Part shown: one piece after another, positions 55,201 to 64,000 of the stretch | Position numbering within the stretch: position 1 is the first letter of the stretch | How the letters are laid out: the number at the start of each line of letters is the position of its first letter | From: Trochalopteron elliotii | Lineage: Eukaryota; Chordata; Aves; Passeriformes; Leiothrichidae | DNA: 64,000 nucleotides | NCBI GenBank assembly: GCA_024734555.1 | Contig: JANPWX010000054.1 | Location: 10,557,335 to 10,621,334 of the forward strand | Direction of reading: 5' to 3' | The notes under the pieces: generated by a model | Databases searched by the model: none | What the model saw: the letters and a program-made list of their open reading frames with translations, nothing else | Told to the model about the DNA's origin: nothing | Position numbers and translations under genes: made by a program

Positions 55201-58200
55201 TTTTAACACTTATTTTTCTGGCTGGAAATTCTGCCCAGCACACCAGATGGGCTGTTCTGCAATATTACTTCCACTGAGCACAGGGACTATTTCCCCCAAC
55301 ACATGGGCTATCTGCACAGCTTTGGGCATGTCCTGCCATTTACATCAGGCCATGTTGTAAAATGGGCCTGACACTTCTCCCTCAGAGGGGCTGGGGACTG
55401 GCTCAAGCCACCACCTTATGTAGACATGGCCCCAACAGTGGCTTACAAGGAGGGGTGGGGATAGGAGGGCAATACTCCACAGTTGTCATCTGCAGGAGTC
55501 CCCTCCAAGCTGCCTCTCCTCTGCCTTGTGTCCCTCTGAGACCTTCTCAGAGGGCAGTCAGGGCAGGAAAAGCCAAGGCAGCCTTCTAGGAAACTCTCCT
55601 CCAAGAGCCCCAAACAGGACCTGAGGGCATCAGCCTCGCACAGTGGTGGTGAGAAGTCATTTCAGCTCCTCACAACCCAGCCTGCTTCTTGACTCACATG
55701 CCCGCTCTCCGGTTACTCACGACTTTCACTCGGTGGCCAGGTGTTGCAGAGATGTCCCACGTGCACTCTTTCCTGCTGGGATACTTGTCAGGCCAGTTGG
55801 GACTGCTCATCATTCCCTCTGCACCACTCAGCTTGTGCTCACAACCAGCTTGGGAGAGAGAAATCGCATTGGGGCAAGTCTCACATGGCAACCCTGTGGT
55901 GTCCTACATGGTCCTCTCTGCCCACTGAGACCCTCTACAGGGCAGACACAGAAGGCTTCAGTCACCAAACAAGACCTTTTAGTATTACTCCATAGTTCTG
56001 GTGGGTTTGTCCTATACTTTTTTTGAGCTAACCTGGCAGATGGTGAAATGGACCATCTCACTCCCCTGGACCTCATTAACCTAACTTATGTCCTCATACT
56101 CTAATCTATTCTCCTGCTCCTTCACCTCCTCTGCCCTCTTCCTAGGGCCATGACGTCAACCCCTCCACAGTGTTGAGTCTAGTGCTATCTCAGGCTTGCA
56201 TTGTTTTGCCAATTTGGAGAGCTGTATCAGCTCATGGAGAGGTCAGACAAGGACCAGAGACCATGTACAGGAAAGTCATGGGAGCACATGGCAGAGATAG
56301 GGGTGCAGGAACAAAGGTAGTTCTGACACCAGCAAGTGGTTGGATCAGCCCTTCCTTTCTGTCCTGACTCAAGCACAGTAATTAAATGAAGCAGCAGTGA
56401 CCAGTCTAATGGTCATGTCCCACACCTGCTCCTTTTGCAAGTCCAGTTTCTCATCCCCACCCTGTCTATCCCTTGTAGGCATACAGAGAGCGAGACTGGG
56501 GAATGGTTGTATTTCTAGCCAGTTTTTCAGCTAGCTGGGGCTTTTTCAGTGCCCTTGCCTGGTATGCTGCACAAACTTCCCTTCAGCACAGGGCAGGAAG
56601 TGCCCTGAACCAAACAGTGTTTGAAGTACCTTGGCTTTCCCAAGGGCAGGGGTGGGGACTTTACCTTCTTTACAGTCATGGCCATTTTCATGCAGCATGA
56701 AGCCATTTCTGCACTGGCACATATAGCTCCCAAAGGTGTTGATACATTCGTGCTGGCAGCCACCATTGTCTTTGGAGCATTCGTCCTTGTCTGGGCAGGA
56801 TCAAACCAACAAACACTGAGTTGACAGTGACACAGGCTACCACAGTCACCAGCTGACAGCCCCATACCCAGGCTGGCAGACAGCAATGCAAACCTTCAAC
56901 TCTACTGCTGGATTAGTCCAGTCAGCTTTTTAGCCCAGATCCTATTCTCTTCAACAGCCTCACATCTCATAAAATGTATCACAAATGTGTTCTATTTTGT
57001 AACCTAAGTTTATTGGTTAAAGACTCCTGTCTAAAAGAAACCTAGAGCAGCGTCTCATTTTTTAAGAATAGAGTTCAGGAAAAGCACCACACAAATTCAC
57101 TAGGCTGAGGTAAAAATCTACTTTATATTTTCAAGTTCTTATGTGCTCTGCTGAGCCTCCATTTCTAAATAGCTCTGTGTGAGCACAAACTGCCAGGTGA
57201 TAAAGAAGATCTAAGGTGTGAGCTGCTCTCTGAAGCTGAAATATGCCCCAGTGGGCATATTTGACTCCTGTATGTTCAGGACTATGCATTCCTCAATCTC
57301 ACTTTCTGAGCACAGGATCTGCTCATGGTTTCCAGTCCAATTTAATTTATGAGAGGTTTATCTCCAATTTTTCTTGGGATTATGCCCTCCCTAGATCTCA
57401 TTAACTTCATCCATCTCCTCACTCCCAAATGTATTTCTAGATGAATCATACCCACCTCATCCTTCCTCCTGTTAGATTTAATTAGTCAAACCCTTAGCCC
57501 TGATTCTACTCTGCACCTGTTCTAATTCAAGGCCATTTAGCCTGATCATTCTCCTCAAAAGCATTGATGCTCCTAGGACTCTGCTGAAAAGACAGAACAA
57601 AATTGAATTTCTGCTTCCAAATGACATACAGTTAACCTCCAGAACTGCCTGCCAACAAGGTACATCACTGACAAAGGACTGAGAACAGAGGATGAAAAAC
57701 TTCCACTAGTACATGCTGCTTTGATGGGAATGATTGCTATATAGAATACTACTGGAAATTTTCTAAATCTTCTAGCTTAAGAGGAAAAAGCTTTTCTTTA
57801 ATACTCTAGGGACAGAAATAACTTCTAGGGTTTGGTTCCACATTGCTTCCTGCTGTAGAAGGACTGGAGGCATTGATGGACCATGCACTGCACTGAGAAC
57901 CCAAGATGAAGGTGACACAGAACAGAGCAACCATGCGTTTATATTTAATGAACCATTTCAGGCTCTGACAGGATGTTGAAGAAAATTCACCAAAACTGAT
58001 AGGTTCAGTCAGAGGAGACAGCTAAGCAAGTGAAAGAATACAGCCACATACCAGAGAAGTAGTGAACTTTAAAGCCTTTCTTGGAGACCGTGTTGTCTGA
58101 TTTGAACTCCAGTCTCAAGTTGTTGCCATATGATGTGATTACTTCAGGCTTCTCTGAGCCACAGAACTTGCCATGTAGCTTGGAATCAGAAGCCAGCTCA

Positions 58201-61200
58201 CTACGAACCTCAACATAGTCATACTTACAGACCTGCCAAGAGAGGAAGAGATTTCTCAGCTCTGTGGCCTTGGAACAGAGCATTTCAGAGGAAGGGGACA
58301 GAGGCTTCACTGAGAAGGAACAGAAACAACCTTGTATTCAAATGCACTCCTAATTTGCCCAAAATCTCCTCTGTCAGTTTTCTCACCCCTTCACTTGCTG
58401 CCCTGATCATAAAGCATTGGGTGTGTTTTTCAGAATTCCAAAGGTTTCATTGAATTTAGCAAAAGTAATTATTTCCACCTTATCCAAGAACCTGACAGTG
58501 CTGAATGAACTTTAGCAGCCTCCTGAATTATGGAAGTGCCACTGCTCCCATTTACAGTAGGGAAATTCAGACCTGAGTGCTTTGTTCAAACTCCATTGTG
58601 CATGGCACAGAACAGACTCTTTTACTGTTATTTCCTTTACTCTTGAAGAACTCTACCTCATTGGTCATTTCCAACTATTTTCCTGCAAAAGCAGCACTGG
58701 GGAGGTGGGAGGCGGGACACCTATTAGGGATGGAAAATACCTACAATTATGCTAAACTAGTAAAGAAAAGAAGCCCATTGTGCTGGTTTTGGCTGGGGTA
58801 GATTTAATTTTCTTCATGGTGACTGGTACTCAGCTGTGTTTTGGATTTGTGCTGAGAAAAGGGTTGATAATATCAAGACATTTTGCTGAGCAGGAGTTGC
58901 ACAGAGTCAAGACCTTTTTTTGCTTCTTGTACCAGAGAGGAGACTGGGGGTGCTCAGGGAACTGGGAGGGGATGTGGCCAGGACAGATGATCCTCACTGA
59001 CCAAAGGGATATTCGATACCACAGGACATCACACCCAGTATATAAAGTGGGGGTGAGTAGAGGGAAGAAGGAGGAAGGGGAGACATTTGGAATGACATGG
59101 TTTGTCTTGCCAAGTAACTATTACGTGTGATGCAGCCCTGTTCTCCTGGGGATGGCTGAACACCTGCCTGCTCATGGGAAGTAGTGAACTAATTCCTCAT
59201 TTTTCTTTGCTTGCATACGTGGCTTTTCCTTTATCTATTAAACTGTTTCTATCTCAACCCATGAGTTTCTCTCACTTTTACCTTTCTGATTCACTCCCCC
59301 ATTCCACTGGGGGAAAGTGAGTGAGCAGTTGTGTGGTGCTTAGTTGCCAGATTGGGTTAAACCACTGTACCCACTTATAATAGAGCAGCTTTAATCCTTC
59401 CACTCTATAGGGAAAGCAAATCCAGACTTCAAGGAGAACAGTCACTGTTATTGGTGTAATTACATCGAGGTGGGGAAAACAACCAGAAGCTCCATCAGTA
59501 AGACACAGCCTCCTCTTCCTTGTACCCCAAGGATTTATCCAGTTGTGATTTAGCCAGTAGTCCCACCTCTGAGATGCAGGGACTGGTTACGTACATCATT
59601 GCCTTCCAGCTCAAACACTTCGAACTGCAGAGAGATCCGGTACTGGGCTGGAGCTACCACCTGCCACACGCAGTTTTTGTTAGTGGGATATTCCTTGGGC
59701 CATCCAGGGCTAGTAATGGTCCCATTGAGCATGGTGATGAAGCCCCCACAGGCAGCTGGAGAGGCAATAAATGAACACAAGTTTTACTTGGTTCTGTTCA
59801 GACATGCAGATTGGGCCACAGTGTTAACTAGCAAATGAACCAGATCCTGGTTTGTGGCACATTTCAAATCCCAGCCTCCAGAACAGGCTTAAAATGCTGG
59901 GAAGTGTGAAGACAACAGAAACTTTGCCTGCTGTAAATCACCAGTCAAACACACCCAGTGAGGCTACGGCCCTGAAAGCCACCATGTAAGACTAATTTCC
60001 TTTTTAATCTCTGTCCTTGGGCTTACTGTGGTTCAGATGACTTGACATGCACAACACAATTGTAAAGGCCAGCTTGGTAAATTCACCTACACTCAATGCT
60101 ACAAACCCTACTATTGCAAGTTTATCAGTAATGGAATAATTACAAGAAAATAGAATGCTAGGGAAGACATTCCTGTCAACTCTTCAGTGGTTTATTATAT
60201 TTGGACTGCATCTTCTCTAGGGAAAGTTGAAGGCAAAGTCAAGACTTAGCTTTATTATCCCATTTCCTTTAAAAATTTAAGACATCTCAGCTTCATCCTC
60301 CTATGGGAGGACAGGGCTGTTACCTCAAAGGAGTGAACCTCAATTTGCTGCAAAATTCTATTTGCAATAATGCAAATTTTTTTCTATTTTTATCTTGCTG
60401 TTTCTTGAGAATAATGAGATATGGCCACATCTTCAAAATCCACAGAGATAAAAGCTTTCTGTGTCTTGCTCCCAGCATCATTTTGCATTAAGAGGACTAA
60501 CCCAAGGAAGCAGCTGCAATATAAATAGAGTAGCAAGCAATTGGTTTTAGAGAAAAAAACCATAGCAACTGGCTTGCTAAAATGGCAAGAAATTACTTTA
60601 AAAAAAAAAAAAAAAGCAGTCTTCACAAGCCTTTTGCACAGACCTGACTGCCCTCACCACGTTGACAGCACTCTTACCCAAACAGTTTGACAAAAGCAGA
60701 AGTCAGGGCAAACTGGGTGATGTTGAGAGCACCATGGATAGCATGTGGAGCTCCCTAAATGTCCCTAAAGACAGGACTTTGACACAAGAACAACGGATGG
60801 ATTCTCAGCACACCAACAGCTGTACTGTTGGCAGAAACAACACTTGCTGCATGAGATTAACTCTCTAGAAAGCTGACACAAACAGCTTCCATGATAGCCA
60901 TGGGGGTTTTTTCCTCCATAAAAGAGGAAGGAAGGAAAATTCTCTTCAGTATGGAAAAGCCTGTTTTGCATGCAGACAAAACACTGATATTTTACTATAT
61001 GAAGTAAATTTCTTTTTGAAAGACAAATAAATTCAGTGTTAAATTTAAATACTTTTGGGCCACTCAATGGTTAGGTTGTTATGCCTACTTCCCTTACGTT
61101 GCACTGTGGGAGATCTGGTCTGAACAGCAATCTCTGCCCATGAAGAACAACTGGTTTTAGGCATGTCTAGCAGTATAAATCAGAGTATTTTCAGGGTTTT

Positions 61201-61238
61201 TTTTAACCAAAACTTGTTTTTCAATGGAAGATGTTAAC

Positions 61239-61287
<49 letters not shown>

Positions 61288-63853
61288 AAAGAAAGAAAAA
61301 AAAAACAGTTGGGGGAAAATAAAGTGAAATAAAGAAGATGCAGGGGCAAGGAAAATCACTTCCAAGACTGTTTAATTCCATTTTTATCTGCAGTACTAAT
61401 CCTACAGTCAGATGGCTCGATCTGCAGGTTACTTCTTACCTTCACAGCTCTTTTTATCAGCTGTCAACTCATAACCAGGTTCACAGGTGCATTTGTAACT
61501 GCCCAGTGTGTTCTCACAGTGCTGCTCACACCCACCATTGTCTGGCAGAGAACATTCATCCATCTCTGTCAGGAGAAAACCAGAGCAAGTCACTCTTTCC
61601 TGACCACCCAAACAACCTGATATTCCTCATGCAACCCTTCTGGACAGAAGGAAAAGAGCACTGACTGCTGAGCCAAGACTGTGGAGCAGGCACTGACTGC
61701 AGCAAAGCTCACAAGTGCTGAAACACTGCTAACACCAGAACCATAAAGAACTACCATTACTGCTACTAGCCAACAGTGCTTTTTCTAGACACGAGCAGGA
61801 AAACACTGTCTCTTGTAAAGACTTCACTGCCTTTTGTTCTCATATGCCATTTTTTTGGCTTTGTTTTGTTTGTTTTAAATTCCTCGCACTCTTGAGTAAC
61901 TTGAGCTACCAGGAACCAACCCACTGTGGCACACACAGTAATGGAGCTGAGGGAGGTCAGATCCCATGGGACAGGGTGCTGCTGTATCTACACAGCTTTT
62001 GCACACAGACATCAGTTCTGCCTACACTGCAAGCTGGCTAGAAATTTTGCAGCTATGACTACTGTGTTGCTTGGTTCAAGCAAAAACACTTTTCTCCTCA
62101 GCTGAACTTACTGACATGGACTTAAAAAAGCTCTAACCATCCACAAGCAGTACACGGTTTCTGGTTCAAACATGAGAAATCCGAGCAGACACTGAAAGAT
62201 CTAGACTGCCAGCAAGAACTCCACAGAAAATACCTGTGTCTCCAATTGTACTAGTGTACAGGTTTACACACTTTTCCATTAAAAAAAAAAACCAAACTTT
62301 TTATTTTTCTGACTGTGTATCACAGAGAAAGCACTTCAGGTTCACGTGTATAAGATTTTTCCCCTACAAACTTGTCGGTGAAACTCAGATTTCAGAGAAT
62401 GACTTGCTGTGTCTCCATGTAGTGCTAATCTCTGAAAGACATCTCTGCCACCATCAGCCTGCACTGCTCACGCCTGAAAGGAGCCAAAATATCTTTAGGA
62501 AGAAGTATTCTTTGTGCCGTTATGGAACCTGAGAAATTTAAACAAGGAAGTTTAGGTACTATGAGAGTTGTCCAGTGACTGAGATCAAATGTCACAGTAT
62601 TTGCCAGTAATCTTTTCCAGTGATCTCAAATTTACAGGCTAATATAATCTGTGAATTAAACTTTATTTACCTTTTCTTTTTTTTCTGCACTTAAGTGCAT
62701 AGTTTAAGAATTATGGGTTATAAATGATGACATTTTATGCCTTCAATAGTGAATAAGTGAATTCATAGGATAGACTAGACTGAGCCAAGGGGATTGAGCC
62801 CTGTCATGTTTGTTTGTTATAAGTCTTAAGTATGTGAAATAAAGTTTAATTCACAGAGTATATTCTCCTGAAAATTTGAGAAACCTAAATGGACCATGAC
62901 ACCCTTAAAACGAGAAAAAAGTTAAGACAGAAGGACTTACGCAATCCAAATATTGGCATTGCAACTATTATTTCTGTACAACTGCCACTGAACCTAAGGC
63001 ATACATGACTTCCTGCCCACCAGCAGCTCCACAGGTATTTTTCCAAGCAATTAAATATTTGGTTCTTGCCTCTATCAAGTCACCAGGATTCCTGTAAAGG
63101 ACCAGTCCAGCTCTTAAAAAAAAGAATAATTTTTTAAAATCTTAGTCTTTTATCTTCCCAAAGAGAATCTCAGCTTAGGAACACATTTGTCTCCTAAAGG
63201 TCTCAGTATCCTTTTTACTGGGACTCTACTTGCATTTAGATTTACCCTCTCTCCAGAGGTTTCTTTTGGAATAGAACTTAAGCAGAGAGCTGTTTTTTAC
63301 ACTCCTTGTGCAGTATTGGTACTTCTTTGAAAATGTCAGTGTCCTCTGGCATGGCTAAATGGAGGTGACATCTGATCCAGCTGTGCAACACTTATGCTGC
63401 CACCAGCCCAGCAGAGTTGATTTGTCCTTATCAGGGAGGAGATGTTCCTGCCTCAGCATCAACCCCCTCTACACTCCCAAAACAATTTGTACATAAATTT
63501 GGTATTCACAAAAAAATTGTACAAACAAATCCAAAGTACAAGTAGATAGAATGATAATGTGTGAATTAACAGACAGAATTAATTGATTTGTGGATGGCAG
63601 TTTTTTAAGTGATGAGTTGTCCCCAGCTTTGACTGTGAGTGCTATTAGATCACATACCTTTAAAGAAATTCACTGCAAAGCCTGCTTTATTGATGGTTGC
63701 ATCAGAGGCAAACTTCATCCATACTTTGTTTGAACTGGATTTGATGTCTTCTGGCTTCTCATAGCCACAGAAGTGGCCGATGAGTGGGCTCTGTTCAGTG
63801 AGGCCATCTCGGATCTCCAGGTAGTCGTAGGAGCACGCGTCGTGCCATTCAAT
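52163..63853 (-). CDS. TLL2: Tolloid-like protein 2, 3' part (nine exons; 5' end outside window)
   Basis: Minus-strand exons: 63658-63853, 61440-61565, 59595-59755, 58052-58232, 56665-56790, 55721-55848, 54733-54946, 53480-53730 and 52163-52297. All phases agree. In order they encode the second half of CUB2, EGF1, CUB3 (two exons), EGF2, CUB4 (two exons) and CUB5 (two exons), ending DALHMRK-stop. The family is secreted astacin metalloproteases of the BMP1/tolloid type, which cut procollagens, chordin and related substrates; the CUB/EGF tail sets substrate choice. The pattern [17 protein letters not shown], the [11 protein letters not shown] stretch and the C-terminal FQDALHM match TLL2 better than BMP1 or TLL1, judged from memory. 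The prodomain and zinc protease domain lie beyond 64,000. No defect is seen. Confidence 0.92.
53480..53730 (-). CDS. TLL2: TLL2 exon: most of CUB5
   Basis: This exon starts [20 protein letters not shown] and contains [14 protein letters not shown], then [19 protein letters not shown], ending CGSG in phase 0. It is 251 bp and very highly conserved with the tolloid family. Confidence 0.94.
54733..54946 (-). CDS. TLL2: TLL2 exon: second half of CUB4
   Basis: This exon encodes [20 protein letters not shown] and then the [11 protein letters not shown] segment and [14 protein letters not shown], typical of TLL2. It leaves in phase 1. Confidence 0.92.
55721..55848 (-). CDS. TLL2: TLL2 exon: first half of CUB4
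   Basis: This exon encodes [12 protein letters not shown], then [16 protein letters not shown] and GHRVKV. The acceptor is the slightly unusual tcccaag|. The phase is 1 in, 0 out. Confidence 0.9.
56665..56790 (-). CDS. TLL2: TLL2 exon: calcium-binding EGF2
   Basis: This 126-bp exon encodes [12 protein letters not shown] and the rest of a six-Cys EGF module. The acceptor is cctgcccag| at 56791; a nearer AG would break the frame. Confidence 0.92.
57239..57262. repeat. Perfect inverted repeat, 10-bp arms, 4-nt loop
   Basis: Arms aaatatgccc and gggcatattt (57239-57248 and 57253-57262) enclose CAGT. It lies in the TLL2 intron between EGF2 and CUB3, with no known role. Confidence 0.8.
58052..58232 (-). 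CDS. TLL2: TLL2 exon: second half of CUB3
   Basis: This exon starts [11 protein letters not shown] and contains [13 protein letters not shown]. It ends in phase 1 in the KVHYFS segment before EGF2. Confidence 0.92.
58779..59369 (+). mobile_element. Solo endogenous-retrovirus LTR in a TLL2 intron
   Basis: About 591 bases start TGTGCTGGTTTTGG and end near GGTTAAACCACTGTA, a pattern I recognise from dispersed avian solo LTRs. It has a TATA box (59039-59046) and ATTAAA (59237-59242) in the expected order. It is flanked by CCCAT (58774-58778) and CCCAC (59370-59374), a likely five-base target duplication with one change. It is antisense to TLL2. No viral coding sequence is present; it probably remains after recombination between two LTRs. 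Confidence 0.82.
59595..59755 (-). CDS. TLL2: TLL2 exon: first half of CUB3
   Basis: This exon encodes [19 protein letters not shown] and the following CUB strands, ending EGND. The donor is GTACGT, which is less common than GTAAGT or GTGAGT but valid. The NGT sequon is a possible N-glycosylation site. Confidence 0.9.
61243..61282 (+). repeat. (AG)20 microsatellite
   Basis: Twenty uninterrupted AG units lie in the TLL2 intron upstream of the EGF1 exon, reading (CT)n in the transcript. It is about 320 bases from the acceptor side of the next intron. Confidence 0.95.
61440..61565 (-). CDS. TLL2: TLL2 exon: calcium-binding EGF1
   Basis: This 126-bp exon encodes one EGF module with the calcium-binding start (E)MDEC, six Cys, and the Asn/aromatic pattern N-T-L-G-S-Y-K-C. 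Confidence 0.92.
63658..63853 (-). CDS. TLL2: TLL2 exon: second half of CUB2
   Basis: This exon encodes the CUB core with [10 protein letters not shown] and the Cys in [10 protein letters not shown]. It begins in phase 0 after tgttgcag| and ends in phase 1. It is the most 5' TLL2 exon in the window. Confidence 0.9.
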
Positions 63854-64000
63854 CTGCAACAGGAAAAGTGTGTGTCAGTACCTCACTAGTGAGAGTTCTT
63901 CCAGGCAGACTAGTGACACAGACTTTGGCCACAGACCAGCTCCCCAAACAACTGGCTACATCTAAATACTTGCTGTGGCTGCCACTGACCTCTTCTGCTG

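Overview
This is a stretch of vertebrate nuclear DNA, and most likely avian. Its genes are split by GT-AG introns. It carries a solo LTR of a type I recognise from bird genomes. It also holds an egg-coat (zona pellucida / perivitelline) gene and a CYP2C-type P450, arranged around a tolloid-like gene. I found no bacterial-style operons, CRISPR arrays, rRNA or tRNA. The species cannot be named from the sequence alone.

Layout. (1) 1-6.4 kb: upstream or intergenic DNA with no exon I can support. (2) 6,420-21,161 (+): a six-exon gene for an acidic, Ser-rich protein with a short coiled coil. It resembles, from memory only, the uncharacterised C8orf58 family; its 5' exon was not found. (3) 21.2-30.6 kb: AT-rich non-coding DNA. 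(4) 30,599-36,404 (-): a complete 12-exon, 551-residue ZP4/ZPB-type egg-coat glycoprotein gene. It encodes a signal peptide, N-terminal region, trefoil domain, ZP domain, furin site, transmembrane helix and short tail. Its stop codon lies inside the polyadenylation signal. (5) 36.4-40.5 kb: the divergent intergenic interval between the ZP gene and the P450, containing a probable ERV LTR. (6) 40,538-46,208 (+): a complete nine-exon, 494-residue CYP2 family gene, CYP2C/CYP2H-like, with every exon at the subfamily's standard length. (7) 46.6-49.5 kb: a short convergent intergenic interval. (8) 49.5-64 kb (-): the 3' part of TLL2 (tolloid-like 2), nine exons from the second half of CUB2 to the stop codon, with a 2.7-kb 3' UTR and a solo ERV LTR in one intron. 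The TLL2 protease domain lies beyond the right edge.

The genes do not form one pathway. ZP4 builds the egg coat, the P450 is a microsomal mono-oxygenase, and TLL2 is a secreted procollagen/growth-factor protease. The most useful points are three. First, a C8orf58-like gene sits near TLL2, while human C8orf58 sits near BMP1, which suggests the two loci are ohnologues. Second, the ZP gene is extremely compact, with almost no UTRs. Third, the first large exon of the C8orf58-like gene carries DSG-type phosphodegron motifs. Exon borders were derived by hand from splice sites and codon phase, and all four genes stay in frame across every junction I could check.
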